Origin: CAWAMR01 sp963783095
Lineage (GTDB): Bacteria; Planctomycetota; Planctomycetia; Gemmatales; Gemmataceae
Assembly (NCBI GenBank): GCA_963783095.1
Contig: CAWAMR010000001.1
Coordinates: 248,001-312,000 of the forward strand
Direction: 5' to 3'
DNA: 64,000 nucleotides
Positions 1 to 9,187 of the stretch are shown here, in pieces; the first letter of the stretch is position 1; every line of letters begins with the position of its first letter. Below the pieces are notes generated by a model that ran no database searches, had not been told where the DNA came from, and saw only the letters and a list, made by a program, of their open reading frames with translations. Made by a program: the position numbers and the translations under genes.

Positions 1-582
1 AACTGCGACGTAAAATCCGTAACGCAAGGCCCAGTGCTGGAGCAACTGACCACCCCAAAACATCGACGGCCAAAAGACCACTCGGGCGCGTTGTCGTTCC
101 AGTTCCGCGGCGACTTGAGGGAAATTCGCGTCAAAACAGACTGCTGCCCCGACCCGAACACCATCACATTCGGCAACGGGAACTTCCCAGCCCGGCGTCA
201 CTCCTGCGTCCATCTCGCCCGTGGTTGGATAATTCTTGCGATAGACCAGCGCCAGCTTCCCGGAGCGATCGACGATGGGAACCGAGTTGTAAACTTGCCC
301 CATATACCGTTCGAGAAATGGAACCACCAGCGCAGCGTTGACCTCCTTGGCGATCTTGCCGACCTCGGCAACGAAAGGCTCCAGATCGGGCGCGGATTTC
401 ACCGCCTTGGGCCAGCCCAGACCGGAACAGGCACAAATCTCCGGGAAACAGATGAAGTCGGGCTTATCCTTGGCAACCCGCAATACGACCTCGCGCAATG
501 CCTTGAGATTGACGCCATTGGTGCGATGGTCGTGCGGGGGAGGAACATAACTGACTGCTGCCAGACGAAGTGTGTGCGCCAT
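1..582 (-). CDS. Carbon-nitrogen hydrolase (nitrilase superfamily), cut by the window edge
   Basis: The reading frame runs from an ATG at 582 off the left edge (194 residues, no stop), so the C-terminus is missing. The Glu-Lys-Cys catalytic triad of the nitrilase superfamily is visible: Glu48 in FPEICA, Lys116 in YRKNYPT and Cys149 in AAVCFDANFP. Enzymes of this family hydrolyse amides or nitriles through a thioester on the cysteine; the substrate cannot be read from this fragment. No signal peptide is seen, so it is probably cytoplasmic. It faces the small secreted protein at 806 divergently across about 220 bases in which I see no gene. The family call is firm and the subfamily open. Confidence 0.9.
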   Translation of the reverse strand, partial: MAHTLRLAAVSYVPPPHDHRTNGVNLKALREVVLRVAKDKPDFICFPEICACSGLGWPKAVKSAPDLEPFVAEVGKIAKEVNAALVVPFLERYMGQVYNSVPIVDRSGKLALVYRKNYPTTGEMDAGVTPGWEVPVAECDGVRVGAAVCFDANFPQVAAELERQRARVVFWPSMFWGGQLLQHWALRYGFYVAV

Positions 583-805
583 GGGTACCAATCCTCTCTG
601 TGGAGCGAACGTGTCATCTCGCAGAAGTTTGTTCTACCATGAAAGGATCGTTGATGCAAAAAGAAGCGGTCTGATTTCAGGTTTTCCGTTCTTCCCGGCA
701 AGAGTGACTTTTGTACTTCCCACTACCCGCGCCCTCGAACTTTCCTAGTCTGTTATCGATGGCACATTCTGGATCGTTCCCGAAACAATCATAAGGAAAA
801 CCTTC

Positions 806-1210
806 ATGCGAATACTGGCAGTTCTAACCTTCGTCCTTGGCTGCGGCTCCATCGGTTTCGCCGAGGAAAAGGCCAAGGTGTTGACCGGCACTTACACGAA
901 ACAGGTCGGCGATCAGGAATTGAAGTTTACCTTCGGCAAGAATAGCACCTTGAAGTTCACGATGTCCAACGGCAAAGACGGCTGCGTCCTCGATGCCAAA
1001 TACAAGTTGGAGAAAGACGGAACGCTCAAGTGCGAGACAACCAAGTTTGAGAAAAAGGGCGACTTCCCCGTGGAAAAATCCAAGGGCTACACGTTCAGCT
1101 TCAAGGCCGAGTTCAAGGACAAAACCACGAAAATCACCGACTTCAAGGGCGAAGATGTCGACGACAACGCGAGAAATGTCCTCGAAGGCGAATATACCCA
1201 AGAAAAATAA
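806..1210 (+). CDS. Small secreted protein of unknown function
   Basis: This is a 134-residue protein that I do not recognise. It starts with a hydrophobic leader (MRILAVLTFVLGCGSIGFA) ending at a plausible signal-peptidase site before EEK; the VLGC stretch is a weak lipobox, so a lipoprotein is possible. The mature part is rich in Lys, Thr and Phe with alternating polar and hydrophobic residues (GTYTKQVGDQELKFTFG), as in a small beta-barrel or lipocalin-like sheet. That fold is a guess from composition. The gene is followed 11 bases later by a long perfect inverted repeat that probably ends its transcript. Confidence 0.7.
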   Translation: MRILAVLTFVLGCGSIGFAEEKAKVLTGTYTKQVGDQELKFTFGKNSTLKFTMSNGKDGCVLDAKYKLEKDGTLKCETTKFEKKGDFPVEKSKGYTFSFKAEFKDKTTKITDFKGEDVDDNARNVLEGEYTQEK

Positions 1211-1220
1211 TCAAAAGTTC

Positions 1221-1302
1221 AACCACGGAATGACACGGAAAACACGGAAGAAATGCCTTTCAATTATTTATCCTTCCGTGTTTTCCGTGTCATTCCGTGG
1301 TT
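1221..1302. terminator. 29-bp perfect inverted repeat between convergent genes
   Basis: The arms at 1221-1249 and 1274-1302 are perfect reverse complements (29 bp) around a 24-base loop. Each arm is built from repeats of an ACACGGAA-like unit. It lies between the convergent genes ending at 1210 and 1332, so it probably serves as a bidirectional terminator. A further TCCGTGGT copy follows at 1312-1319. Confidence 0.75.
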
Positions 1303-1331
1303 ACCAATATTCTCCGTGGTCATGCTTCTGA

Positions 1332-2453
1332 TTATTTCTTCGGTGTGCAATAGCTCAGCGCCAAAATGGCATAGGACGTGGCCAACTCGGGGAATTGTTC
1401 CCCATAACTGCGGTTCGCGTTCGACCAGCTTCCATCCTCCTTTTGCCGTTTCTTCAACACTTCAAACAATTCCTTGCGCCAGTCGTGCTTCTTGCCCGAG
1501 GCATCGACGAATTCATCTTCGCCGAGGGCATCCATCGCTTTTGCGAAGGTGTGATAGTAGTAATACAACCCGGCATCCTTCATCCCTGGATTCTCATCCA
1601 GCGTATAGTGCTCGCGAACCCATTTCACTGCCGCTTTCACGCGCGGATCATTCTTGCCCACACCCGCATACAAGAAACTCTTCAACCCGGCATAGGTCAT
1701 GCCGCCTTCCGAGCGCAAGCCCCCATCGGCCGTCAGACGATCGCTCTTGGGGTTCAGCGCGTCGAAGGGGTTATAGACGAACCCGCCCTCATCTTGTTTC
1801 GATGCCTTTTTGGCAAAGGCCTGGTCCTGCTGCTCGCTCTCGAAATTCTGGCAGCGCGACATGAAGATCAGCGCCTTCTTGATCGCCGGATCATCCTTCG
1901 AGATGCCCGCGGCCAGCAAAGCCTCGACGTAGAAATGTTCATTCGAGAGATCGGGCCGGCCTTTGGATTTCGCATCGTAACCCACGCCCCCGTATTTCAA
2001 TTCTTTCTCATTTTCCGTGTTTTGCAGCGTTTTGAGATATTTCATGGCGTTTTCGATGACTTTGTCGTACTTGCCGCCGGTATTGGATTCTTTGAACGCC
2101 AAGAGGGCCACACTGGTGGTGTAGTTCGATAACCCCCGGTCGTAGATACCGCCATCGGGCTTGACGTTCTTCTCGATGAAGCCGAGCGTTTTCGTAACCA
2201 TTTCCTCATCGCCCCTGCCATTGCGAATCAAGCCGGCCGCGATCAGTGAAGAGACGCCTGGACCACCCAGTTTCGGGGCAAAACTGCCGTCGGTATTCTG
2301 CTTGGTCTTGAGAAAGCCAATCGACTTATCGATGACGGCTTTGACTTCTTTCGGATCCGGTCCGGCAGATAGGGCGGCCTGGGAATTGGTGAGGATGAGC
2401 GTGCCGAGCAATGCTGCCGGCACCATCACCCAACGAAAAAGCGTCCGATACAT
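1332..2453 (-). CDS. Secreted prenyltransferase/squalene-oxidase-repeat protein
   Basis: This 373-residue protein has an N-terminal leader (residues 1-30, hydrophobic core MVPAALLGTLILTNSQAA) and is probably exported. The rest consists of repeated helical units with glycine-rich turns of the type DGSF, DGGIYD, GGVGYD, EGGFVYNP and DGSWS, typical of the alpha/alpha toroid of prenyltransferase and squalene-cyclase repeat proteins. No cyclase DxDD motif is seen, so enzyme activity is doubtful. I chose the ATG at 2453 because it precedes the leader and has AAGGAG upstream; the frame itself is open 22 codons further up. Such secreted repeat proteins are common in planctomycetes and their role is unknown. 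Confidence 0.85.
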   Translation of the reverse strand: MYRTLFRWVMVPAALLGTLILTNSQAALSAGPDPKEVKAVIDKSIGFLKTKQNTDGSFAPKLGGPGVSSLIAAGLIRNGRGDEEMVTKTLGFIEKNVKPDGGIYDRGLSNYTTSVALLAFKESNTGGKYDKVIENAMKYLKTLQNTENEKELKYGGVGYDAKSKGRPDLSNEHFYVEALLAAGISKDDPAIKKALIFMSRCQNFESEQQDQAFAKKASKQDEGGFVYNPFDALNPKSDRLTADGGLRSEGGMTYAGLKSFLYAGVGKNDPRVKAAVKWVREHYTLDENPGMKDAGLYYYYHTFAKAMDALGEDEFVDASGKKHDWRKELFEVLKKRQKEDGSWSNANRSYGEQFPELATSYAILALSYCTPKK

Positions 2454-2552
2454 GAAGGTTCTCCTTGAGGTTGTGTAAGAAATTAAGATTGTGCAAATTA
2501 TGTTCCAGTCATTTCCCAACTACGAATGCGAAGCATTCCGGTCTGAGCACCC

Positions 2553-2568
2553 TGTAAGGGCCCTTACA
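2553..2568. repeat. 16-bp palindrome upstream of the prenyltransferase-repeat gene
   Basis: TGTAAGGGCCCTTACA is a perfect palindrome. It lies between the 3' end of hemL and the 5' end of the gene starting at 2453, both on the minus strand. It could be a hemL terminator stem or an operator. It has no T-tract. A smaller hairpin (TGACGC/GCGTCA) overlaps the hemL stop at 2584-2598. Confidence 0.4.
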
Positions 2569-2595
2569 AGGTGCCCACACCTATGACGCTTCGCG

Positions 2596-3884
2596 TCACC
2601 TTGACATCGACGAACTCGCCGCGGCAATCGTCTCGTCAATGTGCGATTCCGTGTGAACTGCCGATACAAACGCCGCTTCAAATTGGCTGCATGGCAGATA
2701 AACGCCTCGATCCATCATCGCCCAGAAGAAGTTTGCGAAACCCACTGTGTCGCTTTTTTTGCGCTATCGAGATCGGTGACAGGCTCCCCCGTAAAGAAGA
2801 ACGTCCACATACTGCCCACACGATTCAGTTGATGGGGAATTTTTGCTTCCTTCGCAGCGGCTGCCAAGCCATCGCATAGGCGCTTTGTGATCCGTTCGAG
2901 GTATTCGTAGGGTGAATTCTCCTTCAATTCCCGCAAGGTCGCAACACCTGCGGCCATCGCCACCGGATTGCCCGACAATGTCCCTGCTTGAAACACAGGG
3001 CCGGCCGGCATCACCTGTTTCATGATGTCGGCCCGCCCGCCGTATGCACCAACCGGATAACCGCCGCCCACAATCTTGCCCAAAACCGTGATGTCCGGCT
3101 TTTGCTTCAATAACTCCTGCGCTCCACCATAGCCGAGACGAAAACCCGTCATCACCTCATCGTAAATCAAGAGCGAGCCGTGCTGTTGAGTCAGTTGTCG
3201 AAGCTCGGACAGAAACTCGGCGGATGGAACCACCAGCCCCATATTGCCTACGACTGGTTCCAGCATCACTGCCGCGATTTTCTCGCCTTGCGACCGAAAG
3301 ACTTCCCGGAGCGCGGTGACATCGTTGTAGCGCAGCACCAGCGTATCTGCGGTGCATCCTCTGGGAACACCGGGACTGGTGGGAACCCCCAGCGTGAGAG
3401 CGCTCGAACCGGCGGAGACCAAGAGCGCATCGACATGGCCGTGGTAGCAGCCTGCGAATTTGATGATCCGGTCCCGGCCCGTGTAGCCGCGCGCCAGCCG
3501 AATCGCGCTCATCGCTGCTTCCGTGCCGGAACTGACCATCCGCACCATCTCAACGCTGGGCATCGCTTCACGAATGAGTTCCGCAAGTTCGGTTTCCCTT
3601 TCGCACGGCGCACCGTAACTGCTGCCCTTTTGAACGGCCTCGATCGCTGCGGCAACCACACGCGGATGGGCATGGCCGAGGATGAGCGGACCCCAGGAGC
3701 CGATGTAATCGAGATAGCGATTGTCGTCGACATCGATGAGGAACGGACCATCGCCGCGCGCGATGAAAAGAGGCTCGCCGCCGACCGCGCCGAAAGCGCG
3801 GGCCGGACTGTTCACGCCACCGGGAATGACGGCGCGGGCACGTTCAAAAGCAAGATGACTGTTGGTATGAGTTCGCATGTTCAT
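2596..3884 (-). CDS. hemL: Glutamate-1-semialdehyde 2,1-aminomutase (frameshifted near its 3' end)
   Basis: This PLP enzyme converts glutamate-1-semialdehyde to 5-aminolevulinate in haem synthesis. The sequence shows PGGVNSPARAF near the N-terminus, SSGTEAAMSAIRLARG, CYHGHVD, IYDEVMTGFR and the PLP-lysine region VLGKIVGGGYPVGAYGG. The open frame stops at 2715, but one base gained in the seven-A tract at 2754-2760 restores the family's C-terminus (FANFFWAMMDRGVYLPCSQF, then FVSAVHTE) and carries the frame to a TGA at 2596, giving the usual length near 430. Its ATG overlaps the stop of the upstream kinase gene by four bases (ATGA), which suggests translational coupling. Confidence 0.92.
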
Positions 3885-5821
3885 TTATTCGGATATTTTT
3901 CCAACAACTGTTTGGCGCGTTGGACCTGCTCCTTGAGAGGCTCAACGTCCGAGTACAAGTCCCGAATCTCCCGGCAAATGTTGCGACCTTTTCGGCCACT
4001 CACCTTTCGTTCGCTTCCTGTTCCTTCATCGCTCACCGAATACTTCAACTCCTTCTCGGCTTCCGCAAGTTTCTTTTCGATGAGTGCCTTGCGCTCTTCC
4101 GATGACGGTGTTTTAGAATCCAACGAACGCGATTTCTTGCCCGCCACAAAAAACCAAAGACGCTGCTCAGGCTCCTTCTCGGTGTCCTTCGAGATTCGCT
4201 CCCAGCGTTCGCGTGCCCCTGAAAAATCCCCAAACAATTCTTGCCGCAAAGCCTGGACAGCTCGTTGCTCATATTCACCGGCCGCTTTCAGATCGGCATC
4301 CTTGAAGATATTGTCCTCAATCTGGAGGAGTAGTTTACGCTCCTGATTATCGACTTCATCGAGATCGCGCAGTCGTTTGGCTGCGACCCAGCCCCACATC
4401 GCCTTGGTCTCGTCGCTCTCGGCAGCGTACTTGTCTTCGAGTTCCTTCCAGTTTTTTCGCGCTGACACAACATCACCCTCTTCTTCTGCACCCAGGGCGA
4501 TCATCGTTTTTTTGTAGGCGGCCGGATCTTCTCCTTCTTCCGGATTCTCGCGAAAGCCCTTCTTACTATAGCGCTTCATTAACGCCATTTCCCGGACTTT
4601 CACCGATTCATCGCGAAGGACTTTTTGCACCAGTTCGGTCTTTTCCTTGAGCGCGGGACGATTGCGATAGACTTCCAGATAGAGTTTGGCAGCTGCCACT
4701 TTCCCCTGCGGCGTCTTGGCCGCTTGCATGTTTTGGATCATGACATCCGGGCTATCGGGCCGGGTTAGCCACCAAGCCATGCCGAACATTGCCACGATAA
4801 TCAGGATACTTCCTGCCACCACAAACCAACCCTGGCGATAGATGGGGGTCTTCTTGACTTTGAGTTTTTTCTTTTTCGTGCCCGCACGGATCGACCTGGC
4901 AGCTTCGAGATCATCCGAATCGGGCTGATTCAAGGAGACACGATCGGATTTCCGTCCTTTTGATACCTGTTCGCCGACGCTTTGACGGGCGAGTTCTTTC
5001 TCCTCAATTTCTTGCAGGACCTGGAGAACCATCGCCGCATCGCGCGGCCGATGCTCCGGCTTCTTTTCCATCAATTGATGCACCAGCGTTTCCAGCGCAG
5101 CAGGAACATCCATGCATGCGGGTTGATTGCGGACGCGCGGCGCAGGTTCGTTGACGTGCAGCAGGAACATATCGACCGACGATTCCGCATAGTAGGGCTT
5201 CTTGCCGGCGAGCAACTCGAAGAAGACGATCCCCAGCGAATATAGATCGCATTTGCCGGTGAGATGTTTTTCACCGCGACATTGTTCGGGAGACATGTAG
5301 GCCGCCGTGCCGATGGTGCTGTTGGCTCCCGTCAGCGCGGTACGGTCAATATCCTTGGCGATGCCGAAATCGGCGAGTTTAAGGGTGCCGTCGCGCGTTA
5401 CCATCAGGTTGGAGGGCTTCAAGTCCCGATGGATGATGTCTTTGTCGTGGGCGTGCTTGAGGGCAGCGGCCAGTTGCTTGCCGATGACGATGACTTCCTG
5501 CCACGAGAAGCGATCGCGCCGAGCCATCACGCGATCGAGCGATTCGCCATCGACGTACTCCATGGCAAAGAACGGCGTGCCGCGCCAACGGCCCGTGGCA
5601 AAGAGGCGGACGATATTGGGATGTTTGAGTTGTTTGAGGATTTCGGCTTCGCGTTCAAAACGAGCCAGAGCGCTTTCATTGCCTGCGAGTCCAAACGCGA
5701 TAACTTTCAGGGCGACGATGCGATCGTCCTTGGTGTAACGAGCGCGATAGACGCTGCCCATCGCGCCGCTGCCGAGTTCCTTCTCAATGAGGAATGGGCC
5801 GATGGTTTGACCGATCATCAT
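3881..5821 (-). CDS. Membrane-anchored Ser/Thr protein kinase
   Basis: This 646-residue protein has an N-terminal Hanks-type kinase domain with all key motifs: the glycine loop GSGAMGSVY, Lys39 in VALKV, HRDLKPSN at 131-138, DFG at 151-153 and GTAAYMSPEQ. A Lys/Arg-rich linker leads to one transmembrane helix (about 331-353, GWFVVAGSILIIVAMFGMAW). The last 290 residues, predicted outside the membrane, are rich in charged helices resembling TPR or coiled coil (KNWKELEDKYAAESDE). The start was set at 5821 (tandem ATG ATG), directly before the kinase fold; the frame is open further upstream but that part looks non-coding. Its stop overlaps the hemL start, so the two are probably co-transcribed. 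Confidence 0.93.
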   Translation of the reverse strand: MMIGQTIGPFLIEKELGSGAMGSVYRARYTKDDRIVALKVIAFGLAGNESALARFEREAEILKQLKHPNIVRLFATGRWRGTPFFAMEYVDGESLDRVMARRDRFSWQEVIVIGKQLAAALKHAHDKDIIHRDLKPSNLMVTRDGTLKLADFGIAKDIDRTALTGANSTIGTAAYMSPEQCRGEKHLTGKCDLYSLGIVFFELLAGKKPYYAESSVDMFLLHVNEPAPRVRNQPACMDVPAALETLVHQLMEKKPEHRPRDAAMVLQVLQEIEEKELARQSVGEQVSKGRKSDRVSLNQPDSDDLEAARSIRAGTKKKKLKVKKTPIYRQGWFVVAGSILIIVAMFGMAWWLTRPDSPDVMIQNMQAAKTPQGKVAAAKLYLEVYRNRPALKEKTELVQKVLRDESVKVREMALMKRYSKKGFRENPEEGEDPAAYKKTMIALGAEEEGDVVSARKNWKELEDKYAAESDETKAMWGWVAAKRLRDLDEVDNQERKLLLQIEDNIFKDADLKAAGEYEQRAVQALRQELFGDFSGARERWERISKDTEKEPEQRLWFFVAGKKSRSLDSKTPSSEERKALIEKKLAEAEKELKYSVSDEGTGSERKVSGRKGRNICREIRDLYSDVEPLKEQVQRAKQLLEKYPNK

Positions 5822-5887
5822 TTGCAGACCCCGGTGCGAAGTCCCGAATTCGGCGAGTCCAATGCTTATTGTAAGAGGCTTTTCATA

Positions 5888-5933
5888 GTTCCAAGTTCCA
5901 AATTCCTTCATTTGGTTCCAAGTTCCAAATTCC
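5888..5933. repeat. Two 19-bp direct repeats upstream of the kinase gene
   Basis: GTTCCAAGTTCCAAATTCC occurs at 5888-5906 and again at 5915-5933 (period 27). Each copy is itself built from a GTTCCAA unit. The repeats lie 65-110 bases upstream of the kinase start at 5821, so they fall in its 5' leader or promoter region. Confidence 0.6.
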
Positions 5934-5943
5934 CCAATTGATT

Positions 5944-6114
5944 GTGCAGGCGCTTCCCACGTTGCCCGATGGCGATCCATTCCAGGACATGACGAAGGAG
6001 AATTGGGCCGGTCAGAAAGCACGGGGCCACGTCCCGCGCAGCGCGGAGGAAGTGGAAAAAGAACGCCGGGAAATGCGCGCAGACTGGGATGAACGGCAAA
6101 AGGCGTTTCATTGA
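5944..6114 (+). pseudogene. Short coding-like fragment, possible gene remnant
   Basis: An open frame from a GTG at 5944 to a TGA at 6114 encodes 56 residues with a protein-like, strongly charged composition (GQKARGHVPRSAEEVEKERR, then MRADWDERQKAFH). It looks like the C-terminal helical tail of a larger protein whose 5' part is missing: no good ribosome site precedes the GTG. A strong hairpin follows 14 bases after the stop, as expected for a real 3' end. I do not recognise the family. A genuine microprotein is the alternative. Confidence 0.35.
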
Positions 6115-6127
6115 GCCAGGGAAAAAT

Positions 6128-6163
6128 GAACGCCGCGGGACTCGTTGTTTCCCCGCGGCGTTC
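6128..6163. terminator. 12-bp GC-rich hairpin
   Basis: GAACGCCGCGGG (6128-6139) pairs perfectly with CCCGCGGCGTTC (6152-6163) around a 12-base loop. It lies just after the plus-strand fragment ending at 6114 and 125 bases beyond the 3' end of the minus-strand aroDE-like gene. There is no T-tract, so it is terminator-like only by position and strength. Confidence 0.55.
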
Positions 6164-6288
6164 CAGGAGATCCGCAGGAGCGCAAACTACTGCGGTGCAT
6201 GTATACTATTCGGCTCGAAGGTTCATCTGCAAGGGGTTTCTCCCGAAAATTCAAGAGGTTTTCCCTGGACAAGACGAAACCATCGGTT

Positions 6289-7801
6289 TTACCCTTCTGC
6301 GGTTTCTTCCTGCACCCACTCATCGAACCTGGCCAAAAGCAATTCTGCACCAGGATCGACATGGGCAACCCGTCGAACATTTTCGCGAACTTGTTCGACC
6401 AGAAGCCGGCGCGGCGAAACGATGGTCGTGCCTCGCGCGCTGGCCTCGCGGGCGAACTTGGAAGGATGAGGAATCCCGTTGGGGTCCAGAACAAACATCC
6501 CGGTGCGCAAATAACCGGGGTGGATAAGCACTTCCATCTCCTGGGTTTCTCCCTCAACCACCAAATCCGGCGTTTGCTCTTCCGTAACAATCAAGACGTC
6601 GTGCGAAGTCGTATACATCGCTTCCCAGGCCAGTTGTCGGCCCCCAAAAATCTGGCTGAGTCGCTGAGTCGCTGGCTTGTCCTTGCCCGCGAAAATGAGA
6701 TTCGCGCCGCGTTCTTTGAGGGATGGTGCCACCATCCGAGTCAACGGCCCCAACCCCGCCAGCAAGACTACCCGCCCCTTCAGAGGCAGGTCGGATTCGC
6801 CCTGTTTTTCTCGAATGGTCGCCTCGATCGCCGTCACCATGGCCGGCCCAAGGGAATTGGAAGCAGTCCAACCCGGTTCGGAGGAAGGAAGCAGAAAGTT
6901 GGCCGCTTGAACCGGTGGTTTGGCGGACTCGTCGAGGAATGCCAATTCGTGAAGATGTTCAAAAAACGGTTCTTCCATGACGATGCCTTGAAGTCGAACG
7001 GCCTCAATCACCTTGCGGAAGAGTTTCAGGTTCCCAACTTGAATGGGCAACACTCGATGCGGCAGATTCAAATGAACAAATGCTGCGTTCATCAAACCGC
7101 AGGTTAACTCGGAGCGCTCACTGACTCCGGTGACGCCGACGAATCGGGTCGTTTTGCCGATATCGTCATAGCGATAAATCTCTTTCAGGTCTCGAACGGT
7201 CGGCTGCCCAGGAAAGGCTTCGCTTCCCTTCTCGATCGCGGCGGATGTCCAGGGCGTGCCGATTTTCTTGCCCAGAACCGCCAACATGACACCCGCCCGG
7301 CCCAACCCCGTCACAACGGTCGGCACCTTCGGCTTGCCGAGAATCTGGATGAGCGGCCAGGCTTCTTCCGGAGTCTTGGCCCGAACCGTCAGTTTGATGA
7401 CGTCCGGTTTCATGGTCAGCATGTCTTCATAGATGTCCATGATCGCGGACGGCATTTTCTCGACGTTCGTATAGGAAATGACTCTTTGACAGCCTGGAAA
7501 CGGGCGAATCTGATCGGCGATGTCGTACTCGATCTCGACATAATCAGCCTTGCTCATGATCGCCTGTCGAAGAACCATGATTCGTTCTTCTTCGGTGCCT
7601 TCCCACTGGCGCGCCATCCTGCTGACGGCGACAACTGAACATGACCGGCTTCCTTTTGGCGGCCAGCATGTCGTTAAACTGGGGTGCTTTGCCAATGAGA
7701 TCCAGACGAATCTCAAGTAAATCAGCCCCCATCTGGACGGCGTTGAGCATGTCCGCCAGCACCATGTGGCGCGATTCCTGGGCAATAGTGATGCAGATCA
7801 T
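6289..7801 (-). CDS. AroD-AroE fusion homologue (dehydroquinate dehydratase/shikimate dehydrogenase) with altered catalytic sites; frameshifted
   Basis: The N-terminal half is a type I 3-dehydroquinate dehydratase fold (MGADLLEIRLDLI, SKADYVEIEYD, VIKLTVRAKTPEEAW). The C-terminal half resembles shikimate dehydrogenase (LMNAAFVHL, AANFLL, GWTASNSLG, and the nucleotide-binding GRVVLLAGLGPLTRMV). Several residues needed for catalysis are absent: the dehydratase His (normally SYH) reads SYTN, the dehydrogenase Lys of the NVTxPHK loop is not found, and the NTDG Asp reads NSLG. One extra base near 7612 (GGCGCGCC) splits the frame; deleting it joins CRRQQDGA to QWEGTEEER. The start is an ATG at 7801 with GGAG upstream. 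It is either a pseudoenzyme or a divergent paralogue. Confidence 0.8.
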
Positions 7802-7864
7802 CACAGGCTCCAAGCGGGGTAAGCAAGAGAAATGAGATGAGGCATATCTTAGCGGGAAAGGATG

Positions 7865-7906
7865 AAGGATGAAGGATGAAAAAAGATATATTCATCCTTC
7901 ATCCTT
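7865..7906. terminator. Inverted repeat made of GGATGAA units
   Basis: AAGGATGAAGGATGAA (7865-7880) pairs with TTCATCCTTCATCCTT (7891-7906) around a 10-base loop. One more unit lies on the left (from 7857) and another on the right (CCTTCATCC near 7913). It sits between two minus-strand genes and is probably the terminator of the beta-propeller gene ending at 7934. Confidence 0.6.
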
Positions 7907-7933
7907 TTGAAATCCTTCATCCTTTCTGAAATC

Positions 7934-9187
7934 CTATCGCTTGCGGTTTTCGATGCGGTAGAGGCGCTCGGCAGTTCGCAGGAAAATCGCTCCATCCGCC
8001 ACGGCATACGATGCCAGAGTCTTTTCTTTCAAATCGTTTTTCGCCAGCAACTCAAATGTGGTTCCGGCCTTGACCACGAAGCCGATTCCCTCTTCGTTCT
8101 GAAAATAGATCTTGCCATCGGCAAGAATCGGCGAGGCCGAGAAGCCGCCGCCGAGCCGCTCCGACCAGATGACTTCGCCGGTCTTCGCCTTCAGGCACGT
8201 GGCAATCCCTCGGTCGGACACCACATACAGTTCCTCCCCGTCCAACAGCGGTGAAGGTGTGTGCGGGGCATCCTTCTTCATCGTCCAGGCGATATGAGTA
8301 TCGGTGACGTCGCCTTTCCCATCCGCGCGAATCGCCAGCAAGCTCGAACTATCGTAACTCGTTGAGAGGAACAGCAATCCGTGACCGTAAACCGGACGGG
8401 GAATGACGGAATAACCCTTGTAATTCACTCGCCAGACCTCATCACCCGTCTTCGCGTCCAGGGCCGTCACGACATCGCTTGCGGGGCTGATAATCTGGTG
8501 TTGGCCGTTGACGTCGATCATGAGCGGGGTGCTGAAGGAGAATTTCTTGGGTGCATTGGACTTGCGGTCGGTTTGCCATTTCACCTTACCCGTTGTGCTG
8601 TCCAAAGCCACGACACACTGCTTGTCTGAACCATCGATACTGTAGATGAGCAGGCCGTCCACGAGAATCGGCGAGCCACCGTTACCGTGAACCGGAGAAT
8701 AGGTCAACTCGGTATTTCGCCACAGCACTTTTCCCTTGAGATCGAGGCAGGCGGAGCCAAAATGACCGAAAAGGACGTAGAGCCGTTTGCCGTCCACGAT
8801 GGGTGTCGGGCTGGCATTGCTGTTCTTCGGATGATGGCGAGCTCCCTTGCCGCCGGGTTTGCGAATGGCTTCCTTGTCCGAGAGAACCTTACTTGACTTC
8901 GCATCCAGACAGATCGCGCGCAGCGACAGATCGTTGGTAGAACTCGCTTTGTCCTCAAGGGCGTATGTCATATAGATGCGACCTTCCCAGATGACCGGCG
9001 ACGACCAGCCTGTACCGGGAATGTCTTTTTTCCAGGTGACATTCTTGCTCGGTCCCCATTCGGTCGGTAGTGAGCCTTTGGCAAGCCCCTGTCCCGTTGG
9101 GCCACGGAATTCGGACCACTCCTCCGCACGGAGGGTGCCGAAAGCGGACAAGGCAATGGTGAAGCTGAATATCCAGGCAGAACGCAT
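7934..9187 (-). CDS. Secreted PQQ-like beta-propeller protein
   Basis: This 417-residue protein starts with a signal peptide (MRSAWIFSFTIALSAFGTLRA) followed by WSEFRGPTGQG, the usual opening of planctomycete outer-membrane PQQ-binding-like beta-propellers. Tryptophan-docking blades repeat along it (GKVLWRNTEL, GKVKWQTDRK, GDEVWRVNYKG, GEVIWSERLGG) and each ends in an aspartate/glycine turn. It has no quinoprotein dehydrogenase cofactor motif that I can see, so it is likely a scaffold or binding protein of the cell envelope. The ATG at 9187 follows GGAGAG. The preceding 220 bases (9188-9409) hold nothing I can assign. Confidence 0.88.
   Translation of the reverse strand: MRSAWIFSFTIALSAFGTLRAEEWSEFRGPTGQGLAKGSLPTEWGPSKNVTWKKDIPGTGWSSPVIWEGRIYMTYALEDKASSTNDLSLRAICLDAKSSKVLSDKEAIRKPGGKGARHHPKNSNASPTPIVDGKRLYVLFGHFGSACLDLKGKVLWRNTELTYSPVHGNGGSPILVDGLLIYSIDGSDKQCVVALDSTTGKVKWQTDRKSNAPKKFSFSTPLMIDVNGQHQIISPASDVVTALDAKTGDEVWRVNYKGYSVIPRPVYGHGLLFLSTSYDSSSLLAIRADGKGDVTDTHIAWTMKKDAPHTPSPLLDGEELYVVSDRGIATCLKAKTGEVIWSERLGGGFSASPILADGKIYFQNEEGIGFVVKAGTTFELLAKNDLKEKTLASYAVADGAIFLRTAERLYRIENRKR

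Noticed and set aside
1253..1864. A long plus-strand frame opposite the prenyltransferase-repeat gene.
   Set aside because: It is the antisense shadow of a gene with a signal peptide and clear repeats; its protein is rich in Ser, Arg and His as shadows usually are.
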